Below are positions 42,167-50,263 of a DNA stretch of 51,320 nt, in pieces. The notes under the pieces were generated by a model. It worked only from the letters and a program-made list of their open reading frames with translations. It ran no database searches and was not told the origin of the DNA. Made by a program: the position numbers and the translations under genes. The stretch is from contig CADEFQ010000010.1 of NCBI GenBank assembly GCA_902826635.1, forward strand, positions 6,607 to 57,926, in the 5' to 3' direction. How positions within the stretch are numbered: the first letter of the stretch is position 1; each line of letters starts with the position of its first letter. This DNA is from an uncultured Pseudomonadota bacterium (GTDB lineage: Bacteria > Pseudomonadota > Gammaproteobacteria > Steroidobacterales > Steroidobacteraceae).

Positions 42167-43558
42167 TCAACACCCCGCGCCGGGATCGACCCAGCCGCCG
42201 ATGTCGGTCGCCATGGTGTCCGCCGCGGCCGGGCCCCAGCTGCCCGCGTCATACGCGTGGGGCGTGGGCGCGGCGGCGCCCGACGCGACGCCATCAACGA
42301 TGCGCCACGCTGTCTCGATCGAGTCCTGCCGCGCAAAGAGCGAAGGGTCGCCACGCAGCGCGTCGCCGATCAGTCGCTCGTAGGCGCTCAAGCTTCCCGC
42401 CTCCTCGTCGCACATCAGCAGTTCGGTGGCGCGACCGCGCATCTCCTCGCCCGGCGCCTTCGTGCGCACGCCAAGGCCGATCGACACGCGATCGGGCCCG
42501 AGGCGGAAGCGCACGTGATTCGGATTTTCGGGCGCGGCGTCGAACAGCGCCGGCGAGGGCGCTCGCAGCCGCACCGAGACCTGGGTCGCGGTCACCGCGA
42601 GCCCCTTGCCGGCGCGCACCAGGAACGGCACACCGGCCCAACGCGGCGTGTCGATGCCGAAGCGCAGCGCCACGTAGGTTTCGACGCATGATTCGGGCGC
42701 GACGCCCGCTTCGCCGCGATAGCCGCTGTACTGTCCGCGCACGACTTGCCGCGCGCCGAGCGGCGCAATTGCCTCGAGCACTTTGACCTTCTCGTCCCGC
42801 AGCGCGTCGCTCGTGTAGTGCGTGGGGCGTTCCATCCCCAGGAGACTCACGATCTGCAGCAGGTGGTTCTGCACCACGTCGCGCATCGCGCCCAGCTCCT
42901 CGTACAGGCGCCCGCGGCTTTCGACACCGAAAGTTTCCGCCATCGTGAGCTGCACGCTCGCGATGTGCTCGCGGTTCCAGATCGGCTCGAGAAAGGCGTT
43001 CGCAAAGCGGAAGTACAGCAGGTTCTGCACCGGCTCCTTGCCGAGGAAGTGGTCGATGCGAAAAATGCGCGGCTCATCGAACACCTGCTCGAGATGCCGG
43101 TTGAGTTCACGCGCCGATGCGGCATCGCGCCCGAGCGGCTTTTCGACGACCACCCGCGCGTTCGGGCCCGCACAGCCGGATGCGCCGAGGCGTGCGACCA
43201 CCTCGCCAAAGAGGCTCGGCGGAATCGCGAGGTAGAAAAGCGGTGCACGCGCCCCGCCGAGCGCGGCCTTGAGCCGCATGAAGGTCTCCGGCTGACGGTA
43301 GTCGCCTGCGACATAGCGGATGCCGGCCGCGAGCGCTCGCGCCGCCTGCTCGTCGTAGCGTTCGCCCTGCGCCCGCAAGCTCGCGCACACGCGCCCGCTC
43401 AGTCGTTCCGCGCTCCAGTCATCGCGCGCGACACCGAGCACGGGACCGCCCAGGCGGTCGCGGCGCGCGAGCCCCGCGATCGCCGGGATGATCTTCTTGA
43501 AAGCAAGATCGCCCGTGATACCAAAGATGACGAGAGCGTCGGATGCCAACGATTGCAT
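42167..43558 (-). CDS. zwf: Glucose-6-phosphate dehydrogenase
   Basis: A 463-residue enzyme that oxidises glucose 6-phosphate. The NADP-binding motif [12 protein letters not shown] is at about 12-23, [18 protein letters not shown] in the middle, and [21 protein letters not shown] is the active-site signature with the catalytic His. It begins at ATG 43558 and is the first gene of a zwf-pgl pair. A 65-bp gap separates it from a divergent SDR gene and must hold both promoters; I see no consensus element there. Length is slightly short of the usual 480-490 residues but nothing essential is missing. Confidence 0.95.
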   Translation of the reverse strand: MQSLASDALVIFGITGDLAFKKIIPAIAGLARRDRLGGPVLGVARDDWSAERLSGRVCASLRAQGERYDEQAARALAAGIRYVAGDYRQPETFMRLKAALGGARAPLFYLAIPPSLFGEVVARLGASGCAGPNARVVVEKPLGRDAASARELNRHLEQVFDEPRIFRIDHFLGKEPVQNLLYFRFANAFLEPIWNREHIASVQLTMAETFGVESRGRLYEELGAMRDVVQNHLLQIVSLLGMERPTHYTSDALRDEKVKVLEAIAPLGARQVVRGQYSGYRGEAGVAPESCVETYVALRFGIDTPRWAGVPFLVRAGKGLAVTATQVSVRLRAPSPALFDAAPENPNHVRFRLGPDRVSIGLGVRTKAPGEEMRGRATELLMCDEEAGSLSAYERLIGDALRGDPSLFARQDSIETAWRIVDGVASGAAAPTPHAYDAGSWGPAAADTMATDIGGWVDPGAGC

Positions 43559-43623
43559 GGTGTCACCTGCCGAAAGAATAGATCAGTTAACATCAAGCAG
43601 CACTCAAATGGCAGGAAGCCCGC

Positions 43624-44586
43624 ATGAAATCCACGGCCCTTGCAATGTTTGTGGCGTGCACGATCGTCACAGCCGCGCTTGCCGCCGAGTCGGTGCCGGT
43701 ATCGGCACCCTCCCCGCAAAAGTCGATCCTCGTGACCGGCGCCAGCACCGGCATCGGGCGCAAGATCGTCGAGCGGCTCGCGGCCGACGGTTACTTCGTC
43801 TACGCCGGCGCGCGCAAGGACAAAGACCTCGCCGAGTTGAGCGCCATCCGGAATGTGCAGGGTGTGCGCCTCGACGTCACCAGGACCGACGAAATCGCCG
43901 CGGCGGTTGAAACTGTCAGGAAGGGTGGCCGCGGGCTGTACGGCCTCGTGAACAACGCGGGTGTCGCGGTCGCCGGGCCACTGGTGAATACCCGGGAAGC
44001 CGATCTCCATTTTCTGATGGACACCAATGTGTACGGTCCGTTCCGCGTCACCAACGCGTTCATGCCGCTGATCGAGCAATCGAAGGGCCGCGTCGTGACG
44101 ATCGGCTCGATTTCCGGGATCCTCGCGGGCCCTTTGCTTGGTGCCTACAGCATGAGCAAGCACGCGATCGAGGCCTACGGCGACACGCTGGCCGAAGAGC
44201 TCGTCGCGAGCGGCGTGGGCGTCAGCATCGTCGAGCCTGGCGGCTTCAAGTCGGAGATCAATGCGAATCTGCTGAAGCACATGACCGAGAGCGCCGGCGG
44301 TGTCGCACCCGACGAAGCGATCGCCAGACGCCTGGGAAGCGCCGGCCGCACCGAGTACAAGGAGCCGGACGAGGTCGCGACGGCGGTGACGCGCGCGCTG
44401 TTCGACGCCATGCCGCAGCGCCGCTACATGGTGGTGCCGAACCAGCGCGAGGCGGAAGTCACCATCAGGAAGCAGATCGAACAGCTCGTGCAGCTGAACG
44501 GGAACCAGCCCTACGCTTACGATCGCGATGCGCTCGTGGCACTCCTCGATGCAGCCTTGGTGGAGGCGAAGGCCGCACACCCCTGA
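43624..44586 (+). CDS. Short-chain dehydrogenase with N-terminal signal peptide
   Basis: A 320-residue SDR with an unusual start. Residues 1-20 form a typical Sec signal (basic MKST, hydrophobic LAMFVACTIVTAAL, then AAE), followed by a linker and the SDR domain. The NAD(P) motif TGASTGIG is at about 39-46, NNAGV near 108, IGSISG holds the catalytic serine, and YSMSK the Tyr-x3-Lys. The C-terminal part (QREAEVTIRKQIEQLVQLN) is helical. Cofactor-dependent SDRs are normally cytoplasmic, so either the segment is a membrane anchor or the enzyme is exported by an unusual route. The substrate is unknown. It is divergent from zwf. Confidence 0.85.
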   Translation: MKSTALAMFVACTIVTAALAAESVPVSAPSPQKSILVTGASTGIGRKIVERLAADGYFVYAGARKDKDLAELSAIRNVQGVRLDVTRTDEIAAAVETVRKGGRGLYGLVNNAGVAVAGPLVNTREADLHFLMDTNVYGPFRVTNAFMPLIEQSKGRVVTIGSISGILAGPLLGAYSMSKHAIEAYGDTLAEELVASGVGVSIVEPGGFKSEINANLLKHMTESAGGVAPDEAIARRLGSAGRTEYKEPDEVATAVTRALFDAMPQRRYMVVPNQREAEVTIRKQIEQLVQLNGNQPYAYDRDALVALLDAALVEAKAAHP

Positions 44587-44611
44587 GGGCGCGTTGCCCG
44601 AACTGCTGAAT

Positions 44612-44688
44612 TGGCGCGCCCGGAGAGATTCGAACTCCCGACCCTCAGGTTCGAAGCCTGATGCTCTATCCAGCTGAGCTACGGGCGC
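44612..44688 (-). tRNA. tRNA-Arg (anticodon UCG), CCA encoded
   Basis: A complete cloverleaf on the minus strand. The acceptor stem is GCGCCCG/CGGGCGC, D stem GCTC/GAGC, anticodon stem TCAGG/CCTGA with loop CTTCGAA (anticodon TCG), and T arm GGGAG-TTCGAAT-CTCTC. The discriminator is G and CCA is encoded at 44614-44612. Length is 77 nt including CCA. It would read CGA, and CGG by wobble depending on modification. Confidence 0.97.
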
Positions 44689-44733
44689 GTGGGTCGCGTC
44701 CGCAGCTTACCAGAGGCGCGGGCGCGGGCACGC

Positions 44734-44775
44734 CTTGGGCCTATACTGCGGCCCAAGATCGGCCATTCAGGCCGA
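44734..44775 (+). promoter_or_regulatory. -10 inside a perfect inverted repeat, plus a second repeat
   Basis: CTTGGGCC (44734-44741) and GGCCCAAG (44750-44757) are a perfect 8-bp dyad whose 8-bp centre is TATACTGC; TATACT (44742-44747) is a 5/6 -10 hexamer. A second dyad, TCGGCC-ATTCA-GGCCGA (44759-44775), follows. Both share the GGCC core and lie before the SD of the next gene, so they may be operators or leader stems. Confidence 0.5.
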
Positions 44776-44788
44776 CAAGGGGAACGCA

Positions 44789-45544
44789 ATGAGGAAGGGA
44801 ATCGTCAGGGCGACGGCGCTCGCGTCGCTCGTTTGTGCAAGCTGGTCCGGTATCGCGTTCGGGGAGGACAAGCCACCCGAGTCGTACATTTACTCCACGT
44901 ATTTCAAGTGCGACGTGACACAACAGGAGCGCGCGGACGCAATCGTCAAGGAACTGGACAAACCGCTGTGGGACGCGGCGGTCGGCGACGGGACCGTCTC
45001 GTCCTGGGGCTGGATGGCGCACCAGACCGGCGGACACTGGCGGCGCGCACAGTACTTCGTCGCCGGCAGCGTCGAAGCGCTGCTCGCGGCGCAAAAGAAA
45101 CTGGGTGACCAGGCGGACGCGAAGAACAAGAAACTCGGCACCGAGTTCGGCAAGATCTGCAATTCGCACGACGACTACATCTGGCGGACAGTCGCAAGCA
45201 AGGGCAACGAGGGGTCGCGCGGCGGTGCGGGCTTCTCCGTGTACTACGTTTGCGACCAAGGCCGGGAAGACCAGGCGGATGCGCTGATCAAGCAGGTCTA
45301 TGCGCCGATGTTCAACCAGATGGTCGCGGACGGTGCGTTGAAGTCATGGGGCTGGAACGAGCATGTCGTCGGTGCCCAGTATCGGCGGCTCGCGACGATC
45401 ACCGCGACCGATGTGCCGGCGCTGATGAAAGCCCGCGCCGCGGTTGTCGCGGCGATGGAAAAGCAGCCGCTGACGCGTACGTTCGATTCGATCTGTGGTT
45501 CGCACGCCGACTATATCTGGGAAATCACTTCCGAGACGCCGTGA
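44789..45544 (+). CDS. Periplasmic protein with two tandem Cys-containing repeats
   Basis: A 251-residue secreted protein; the signal peptide (about 1-25) ends at AFGE. The mature part is an internal duplication. Repeat 1 (about 33-133) and repeat 2 (about 148-246) share a start with Y-x-C (Cys41, Cys155), the segment SWGW (72-75 and 186-189), and the end C-x-S-H-x-D-Y-I-W (Cys124/His127 and Cys236/His239). Each half thus has two cysteines that could pair, and the length of about 100 residues with alternating strands and helices suggests a dimeric alpha-beta barrel in one chain (inference). No function is recognised. SD AAGGGGAA precedes ATG 44789. Confidence 0.7.
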   Translation: MRKGIVRATALASLVCASWSGIAFGEDKPPESYIYSTYFKCDVTQQERADAIVKELDKPLWDAAVGDGTVSSWGWMAHQTGGHWRRAQYFVAGSVEALLAAQKKLGDQADAKNKKLGTEFGKICNSHDDYIWRTVASKGNEGSRGGAGFSVYYVCDQGREDQADALIKQVYAPMFNQMVADGALKSWGWNEHVVGAQYRRLATITATDVPALMKARAAVVAAMEKQPLTRTFDSICGSHADYIWEITSETP

Positions 45545-45551
45545 GGCACCG

Positions 45552-46187
45552 CTACACCGGCGGCAGGAAACGGAAGCGGCACACATGGCCACCCTTGGCC
45601 ATGCACTCGTGCAGTTCCACCTTGCTGCCGGTGTAGCCAGTCAGCAGCGCGAGATCGAACTGGCAGATGGCGGGGTTTTTCATCGCGAGTTCGTGGAAGA
45701 CGCAGTTGTCCGCTTCGATCGTCGGGGCACCGGCGACATCCGGCACCTTGCGCGCGTCGTAACCGAGCTGGTCCATCACGGTCGAAAGCTCCGCGACCTT
45801 TTCGCGGCGGCCGGCGCCCGCCGCTGCACGACGCGGCAGCTGCGCGACGACCGTGGCGGCGATGCGTCCGAAGCGCGTGCGCAGGCCGGCCGCGCCATGT
45901 TCCTGCGCCATCGCCTCGACGAGCAGCCGCGCAAACCATGAGTAGCGGCGCGGAAACACTTCGCGCCCTTCGTCGGTGAGCCCGTAGAGGCGAACCGGGC
46001 GCCCGCCCGAGGCGCGCTCCCCGCCCGGCGCGACGAGCGCGTCGCGCGTAAGCGAGGCGAGGTGTTGGCGCACAGCGGTGCGGGTGACGCCGAGCGCCTG
46101 CGCGAGCTCGTCGACGGTTGCGCCGCCCTTGTGCCGCAACAGGTAACGCAGCAATCGCTTGCGCCGTTCGCCGTAGAGCTCCGCCAT
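45552..46187 (-). CDS. Winged-helix regulator with C-terminal Cys4 (SufR/COG2345-like)
   Basis: A 211-residue regulator. The N-terminal winged helix (about 5-70) reads YLLRHKGGATVDELAQALGVTRTAVRQHLASL, followed by the wing GRPVRLYGLTDEG. The C-terminal half has four cysteines, Cys162, Cys175, Cys195 and Cys203 (spacing x12, x19, x7), in NCVFHELAMKNPAICQF and HECMAKGGHVCRF. SufR-type regulators bind a 4Fe-4S cluster with Cys residues in this region, so iron-sulfur or redox sensing is likely (inference). ATG 46187 is divergent from a secreted helical protein across an AT-rich 80-bp gap with a small dyad. The 3' end is 7 bp from the convergent duplicated-repeat gene. Confidence 0.8.
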   Translation of the reverse strand: MAELYGERRKRLLRYLLRHKGGATVDELAQALGVTRTAVRQHLASLTRDALVAPGGERASGGRPVRLYGLTDEGREVFPRRYSWFARLLVEAMAQEHGAAGLRTRFGRIAATVVAQLPRRAAAGAGRREKVAELSTVMDQLGYDARKVPDVAGAPTIEADNCVFHELAMKNPAICQFDLALLTGYTGSKVELHECMAKGGHVCRFRFLPPV

Positions 46188-46201
46188 ACTTTTGGCATAT
46201 T

Positions 46202-46218
46202 AACATTTCTTTTATGTT
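46202..46218. promoter_or_regulatory. AT-rich dyad between divergent genes
   Basis: AACAT (46202-46206), 7-bp spacer TTCTTTT, ATGTT (46214-46218) in an AT-rich island of otherwise GC-rich DNA, 14 bp from the regulator start. It is a candidate operator for the Cys4 regulator controlling itself and the divergent gene. The dyad is short, so chance is possible. Confidence 0.4.
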
Positions 46219-46267
46219 TTTTCGAGCGTAGAACGGGAGACCACCCCCAACCCAAGGAGTCGTTTCG

Positions 46268-46933
46268 ATGAAACACCTGTTGCCCACGCTCGCAGCGGCC
46301 GCGCTCACCATCGCCCTGCCCGGGACCGCCCTGTCCGCCACGCACCATGACGCCGCCGGCGCGGCCACAACGACGGCGCCCGCGACCGTCTCCACGAAGC
46401 TCGCCGCGACGAAGGACGCGCTGCGCGGCCTCTGGGCGTCGCACATCTTCTGGGTGCGCAACGTCGATGTTGCGCGCTTGAGCGGCAACGCCGCGGCGGC
46501 CAAGGCTGCCGAAGCCGAGGTGGTCGCGAATGCGAAGGCGATTGCCGGCGCGATCGAGCCGTTCTACGGCAAGGCCGCTTCCGACCAGCTCTTCAAGCTG
46601 CTCGCCGGTCATTGGGGCGCGATCAGTGAGTACCTCGATGCCACTCGCGCGGGTTCGAAGGAACGGGAGAACGCCGCGTTCGTGAAGCTCGGCGCGAACG
46701 CCAACGAGATCGCGGCGTTCCTTGCCGGCGCCAACCCGCATTGGCCGGTCGCCACGCTGCGCGGGCTGCTGTCCGCTCACGGTGCACACCATGTGCAGCA
46801 GATCCAGCAGCTGCACGCCGGCCAGTACGACGCGGAGGCGCGCACCTGGGCCGCGATGTCGGAACACATGAACGTCATTGCCGACGCCCTGGCGGACGGA
46901 CTGGCGGCACAGTTCCCCGACCGCTTTCGCTAA
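46268..46933 (+). CDS. Secreted His-rich helical-bundle protein
   Basis: A 221-residue protein with a Sec signal (about 1-23, ending LSA) and an all-helical mature part. It has conserved-looking aromatic and His positions: LWASHIFWVRN (His59), LLAGHWGAIS (His115), GANPHWP (His158), LLSAHGAHH (His171, 174, 175) and SEHMNVIADAL (His200), with Asp/Glu nearby. Three or four of these could line a four-helix bundle as in hemerythrin-like metal sites (inference). The NPHWP and EHM motifs look like those of an uncharacterised periplasmic family. It is divergent from the Cys4 regulator and probably its target. SD AAGGAG precedes ATG 46268. A terminator follows. Confidence 0.72.
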   Translation: MKHLLPTLAAAALTIALPGTALSATHHDAAGAATTTAPATVSTKLAATKDALRGLWASHIFWVRNVDVARLSGNAAAAKAAEAEVVANAKAIAGAIEPFYGKAASDQLFKLLAGHWGAISEYLDATRAGSKERENAAFVKLGANANEIAAFLAGANPHWPVATLRGLLSAHGAHHVQQIQQLHAGQYDAEARTWAAMSEHMNVIADALADGLAAQFPDRFR

Positions 46934-46960
46934 CGGACTGGCGCGAGTCAATCGCTGAGC

Positions 46961-47010
46961 GCCGATAGCCAGAAGCGCAGCTTGCGCATTCTGGCTATCG
47001 GCTTCTTTCC
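46961..47010 (+). terminator. Rho-independent-type terminator
   Basis: GCCGATAGCCAGAA-GCGC (46961-46978), loop AGCTT, GCGC, one extra A, TTCTGGCTATCGGC (46989-47002), then TTCTTTCC. An 18-bp stem with one bulge and a T-rich tail, 28 nt after the stop at 46933. Confidence 0.85.
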
Positions 47011-47074
47011 CCGGGGCGCAGGCGCTAGGATAGGGCCACCGACTCTCTGCCCTATTCACCCGAGGTCCCCATCC

Positions 47075-47443
47075 ATGAAGCTCTCGATCCTTGTCGCAGC
47101 GATTGCCGTTGCCGTTGCCGGCGGCCCCGTGTACGCGGCCTGCAGCTATCCCAGCAGCCCTGAGAAGCTGCCGGACGGCACGGTCGCCACCAAGGAGGAG
47201 ATGCTGGCCGGCAAGCAGGTCGTGCAGCAGTACGACAAGGACATGAATGCGTACCTCGCGTGCCTCAAGCTCGAATACGACACGCAGCTCTCGGCCGACG
47301 CCACCACGCTCACGCCGGAACAGAAAGCCGAACTCGACAAGCGCCACAACCAGAAGCACAACGCAGCCGTCGACGAACTCGAGGCCGTCGCCGCGCGCTT
47401 CAACGAACAAATCAAGGCGTTCAACAAGGCGCACCAGAAATAG
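47075..47443 (+). CDS. Small secreted protein, helical
   Basis: A 122-residue protein with a signal peptide (about 1-19, ending VYA|AC). The mature N-terminus is ACSYPSSPEKLPDG. It then contains KEEMLAGKQVVQQYDKDMNAYLACLKLEYD (in parts), with two cysteines (20 and about 57), and a long charged helix (AELDKRHNQKHNAAVDELEAVAARFNEQI) that may form a coiled coil. ATG 47075 has GAGGT about 8 nt upstream; an in-frame ATG at 46982 lies in the terminator region. Function unknown. Similar small secreted proteins with a C-x-Y-P start occur in Xanthomonadales-type genomes, by my recollection only. moeA follows after 13 nt. Confidence 0.65.
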   Translation: MKLSILVAAIAVAVAGGPVYAACSYPSSPEKLPDGTVATKEEMLAGKQVVQQYDKDMNAYLACLKLEYDTQLSADATTLTPEQKAELDKRHNQKHNAAVDELEAVAARFNEQIKAFNKAHQK

Positions 47444-47456
47444 GGATCCGGACGGC

Positions 47457-48656
47457 ATGCTGACGCCGTCCGAAGCCGAGGCGCTGATCGCCGGGCGCCT
47501 CGTCTGCCTGCCGATCGAATCGCTGCCGCTCGCGCAGTGCGTTGGCGCCGTGCTGCGCGAGAACGTGTACGCGGAGCGCGACGCACCACCGTTCGATCGG
47601 GTCGCCATGGACGGCATCGCGTGCGCAAGCGGTGCGCTCCGCGCCGGTCGGCGGGAATTTCGCGTGCAGGGCATGCAGGCCGCCGGCGATCCGCCGCTTT
47701 CACTCGCGGCAACCACCCAGTGCATCGAAGTCATGACAGGCGCGATGCTGCCCGCGGGCTGTGACCTCGTCGTGCCCGTTGAACGCCTCACGATGGGACA
47801 CGGCAGCGCGCGCGTCGATGCAGGCGCCCGTGTCGACCCGTGGACCCACGTACACCGGCGCGGATCGGATTCGCGCGAGGGCGCCCTGCTGGTGGCGGCC
47901 GGCGCACGCCTCGAGGCGCCGGAGATCGCGATCGCCGCCTCGGCGGGCATGGCGCGCGTTCGCGTCAGCGGCCAGCCGCGAATCGCGGTGATTTCAACCG
48001 GCAACGAACTCATCGAGCCCGGCGAACCGATCGAGCCCTACCAGGTGCGCCGCTCGAACGCCTACGGTGTGATCGCAGCGCTGCGGGCACGCGCGTTCCA
48101 GCGCGTCGTCGACGATCATCTTCCGGACGACGCGGCGACGCTTGGCGAAAGACTGGGTTTTCATCTCGACACGCAGGACGTGCTGATTCTTTCGGGCGGC
48201 GTGTCGATGGGCCGGCTCGACCTCGTTCCGCAGGCACTCGCACAGATCGGCGTCGAACAGGTCTTCCACCGCATCGCGCAGCGCCCCGGCAAGCCGATGT
48301 GGTTCGGCACGACCCACGCGGGCCGTGTGGTGTTCGCGCTGCCCGGCAACCCGGTGTCGACGCTCGTGTGCCTCGCGCGCTATGTCCTTCCCGCTTTGTC
48401 CGCGGCCATGGGGAGCCTCCCTTGCGTGCCTGAGCGCGTGCCGCTCGCGGCCGATGTCGACGTCGACACTGAACTCGCGACCTTTCTGCCGGTCCATGTT
48501 GCGCCTGACGACTCGGGCCGTGCATGGGCGCATCCGCGGCCGACCAACGGATCGGGTGATTTCACGTCACTCGCGGGCACGCACGGCTTCGTCGAGCTGT
48601 CGGGCGGCCCGCGAAACTTTGCGCGAGGTCATGTCACGCAGCTCTTTCGCTGGTAA
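47457..48656 (+). CDS. moeA: Molybdopterin molybdenumtransferase MoeA
   Basis: A 399-residue enzyme that inserts molybdate into adenylylated molybdopterin. AERDAPPFDRVAMDGIA near the N-terminus, then VMTGAMLPAGCDLVVPVE, and PRIAVISTGNELIEPGE are MoeA signatures. VLILSGGVSMGRLDLVPQAL holds the GG-x-S-x-G motif, and FALPGNPVSTLV follows. The C-terminal domain IV is present. It starts at ATG 47457, 13 nt after a small secreted-protein gene, and heads a run of molybdenum cofactor genes in one direction. MogA/MoaB is not in the window. Confidence 0.94.
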   Translation: MLTPSEAEALIAGRLVCLPIESLPLAQCVGAVLRENVYAERDAPPFDRVAMDGIACASGALRAGRREFRVQGMQAAGDPPLSLAATTQCIEVMTGAMLPAGCDLVVPVERLTMGHGSARVDAGARVDPWTHVHRRGSDSREGALLVAAGARLEAPEIAIAASAGMARVRVSGQPRIAVISTGNELIEPGEPIEPYQVRRSNAYGVIAALRARAFQRVVDDHLPDDAATLGERLGFHLDTQDVLILSGGVSMGRLDLVPQALAQIGVEQVFHRIAQRPGKPMWFGTTHAGRVVFALPGNPVSTLVCLARYVLPALSAAMGSLPCVPERVPLAADVDVDTELATFLPVHVAPDDSGRAWAHPRPTNGSGDFTSLAGTHGFVELSGGPRNFARGHVTQLFRW

Positions 48657-48695
48657 TCGCTGTACCCGCGCACGCATCAGCGCGACAATGCCCAC

Positions 48696-49751
48696 ATGCC
48701 GACGAGCGACCAGATAGTCCCCATCGGGCGTGCACGCGGCCCGCGCGACACACTCGGACGCCCGATGCACGACCTGCGCATCTCGGTGATGGACCGCTGC
48801 AATTTCCGCTGCCCGTACTGCATGCCGCGCGAGACTTTTCACGACAGCTACCGCTTCCTGAAGAGCGCCGAGCGCCTGTCGTTCGAAGAGATCACGCGCC
48901 TTGCACGCCTGTTTGCAGCGCTCGGCGTGCGCAAGCTGCGCATCACCGGCGGTGAGCCATTGCTGCGTGCGAATCTCGCCGACCTCGTCGGCGACCTCAC
49001 GGCCCTGCCGGGCATCGAAGACGTCGCGCTCACGACGAACGGTGTGTTGCTCGCGAAGTACGCGAGCGAGCTCAAGGCCGCGGGCCTCGCACGGGTGACC
49101 GTGAGCCTCGACAGCCTCGACCCGACCGTCTTTCGCGATCTGTGCGGCGGGTTCGAGGAGCTCGAAGCCGTGCTCGCGGGCATCGAGCACGCGCACCGCG
49201 CGGGCCTGACGCCGCTCAAGGTCAACACGGTGATCCAGCGAGGCGTCAACGACGCGGGCGCGCTCGATCTCGCCGCGCGCTTTCGCGGCACCGGCGTCGT
49301 CGTGCGGTACATCGAGTACATGGATGTCGGCAACCGCAATCACTGGCGGCCCGAACTCGTGGTGCCGTCGGCCGAGCTGCACGCTCGCATCCACGCCCGC
49401 TGGCCGCTCGTGCCGCTCGACCGCACCTATGTCGGCGAGGTCGCGCAGCGCCACGCCTACGCCGACGGTCGGGGCGAGATCGGTTTCATTTCATCGGTGT
49501 CGCAACCGTTCTGCGGCGACTGCTCGCGCGCACGGCTGTCATCCGACGGCGTGCTCTACACCTGCCTCTTCGCGACCCACGGACTCGACCTGCGTGCACC
49601 GCTGCGCGCCGGCGCGGATGACGAGGAACTGCTCGAACTGATCCGCAATCGCTGGACGGTGCGCGCCGACCGCTACAGCGAGCTGCGCGCCACGCTGCGC
49701 GCGAGCGCCGCGCAGGAGCCCAAAGTCGAAATGAACTACATCGGCGGCTAG
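48696..49751 (+). CDS. moaA: GTP 3',8-cyclase MoaA
   Basis: A 351-residue radical SAM enzyme for the first step of molybdopterin synthesis, acting with MoaC. The N-terminal cluster motif CNFRCPYC gives Cys35, Cys39 and Cys42. The C-terminal cluster has Cys273, Cys276 and Cys290 (FCGDCSRARLSSDG and YTCLFA). The C-terminus ends in Gly-Gly (MNYIGG), needed for activity in MoaA. RITGGEPLLRANL and VNTVIQRGVND are further signatures. It starts at ATG 48696, 39 nt after moeA, and moaC follows after 11 nt. Confidence 0.96.
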   Translation: MPTSDQIVPIGRARGPRDTLGRPMHDLRISVMDRCNFRCPYCMPRETFHDSYRFLKSAERLSFEEITRLARLFAALGVRKLRITGGEPLLRANLADLVGDLTALPGIEDVALTTNGVLLAKYASELKAAGLARVTVSLDSLDPTVFRDLCGGFEELEAVLAGIEHAHRAGLTPLKVNTVIQRGVNDAGALDLAARFRGTGVVVRYIEYMDVGNRNHWRPELVVPSAELHARIHARWPLVPLDRTYVGEVAQRHAYADGRGEIGFISSVSQPFCGDCSRARLSSDGVLYTCLFATHGLDLRAPLRAGADDEELLELIRNRWTVRADRYSELRATLRASAAQEPKVEMNYIGG

Positions 49752-49762
49752 GACTCACGATC

Positions 49763-50263
49763 ATGCCCACGCGCGCGCGCAAACCGGTCCTCACCCACGT
49801 CGATGCTGCAAATCGGCCCACCATGGTCGACGTCGGCGCGAAGGCCGTCACGCTACGCGAGGCCACCGCGGAGGCGATCGTCACGCTGCCGCGGGCGGTG
49901 GCGCTCGCGCTGCGCCGTACGGGCGCGCGCACGAAGAAGGGGCCCGTGTTCGACACCGCGATCGTGGCCGGTGTGATGGCGGCGAAGCGCACGCACGAGC
50001 TGATCCCGTTCTGCCACCCGCTCGCGCTCGAACGTTGCAATGTGACGATCGAGACTGCGCGCGCCGGCCGGCTCGTGATCCGTTGCGAAGTCGCGATCCA
50101 CGGTCGCACGGGCATCGAGATGGAGGCGCTCACAGGCGCGACTGTCGCGGCACTCACGATCTACGACATGACCAAGGCGCTGTCGCACGACATCGAGATC
50201 AGTGAAGTCCGGCTGCTCGCCAAGTCCGGTGGCAAGCGCGACTTCCGGCGTGCGCGGCGATGA
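49763..50263 (+). CDS. moaC: Cyclic pyranopterin monophosphate synthase MoaC
   Basis: A 166-residue enzyme that completes the MoaA reaction to cyclic pyranopterin monophosphate. Family motifs are RPTMVDVGAKAVTLREATA near the N-terminus, KGPVFDTAIVAGVMAAKRTHELIPFCHPL in the middle, and GIEMEALTGATVAALTIYDMTKAL with the catalytic Asp and Lys. The stop overlaps the next ATG by 4 bp, so moaC and mobA-moaD are translationally coupled. Slightly extended basic N-terminus (MPTRARKP) is not unusual. Assignment is secure. Confidence 0.95.
   Translation: MPTRARKPVLTHVDAANRPTMVDVGAKAVTLREATAEAIVTLPRAVALALRRTGARTKKGPVFDTAIVAGVMAAKRTHELIPFCHPLALERCNVTIETARAGRLVIRCEVAIHGRTGIEMEALTGATVAALTIYDMTKALSHDIEISEVRLLAKSGGKRDFRRARR

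Noticed and set aside
43559..43623. Promoters for zwf and the divergent SDR
   Set aside because: No hexamer pair with acceptable spacing was found on either strand, so none is listed.
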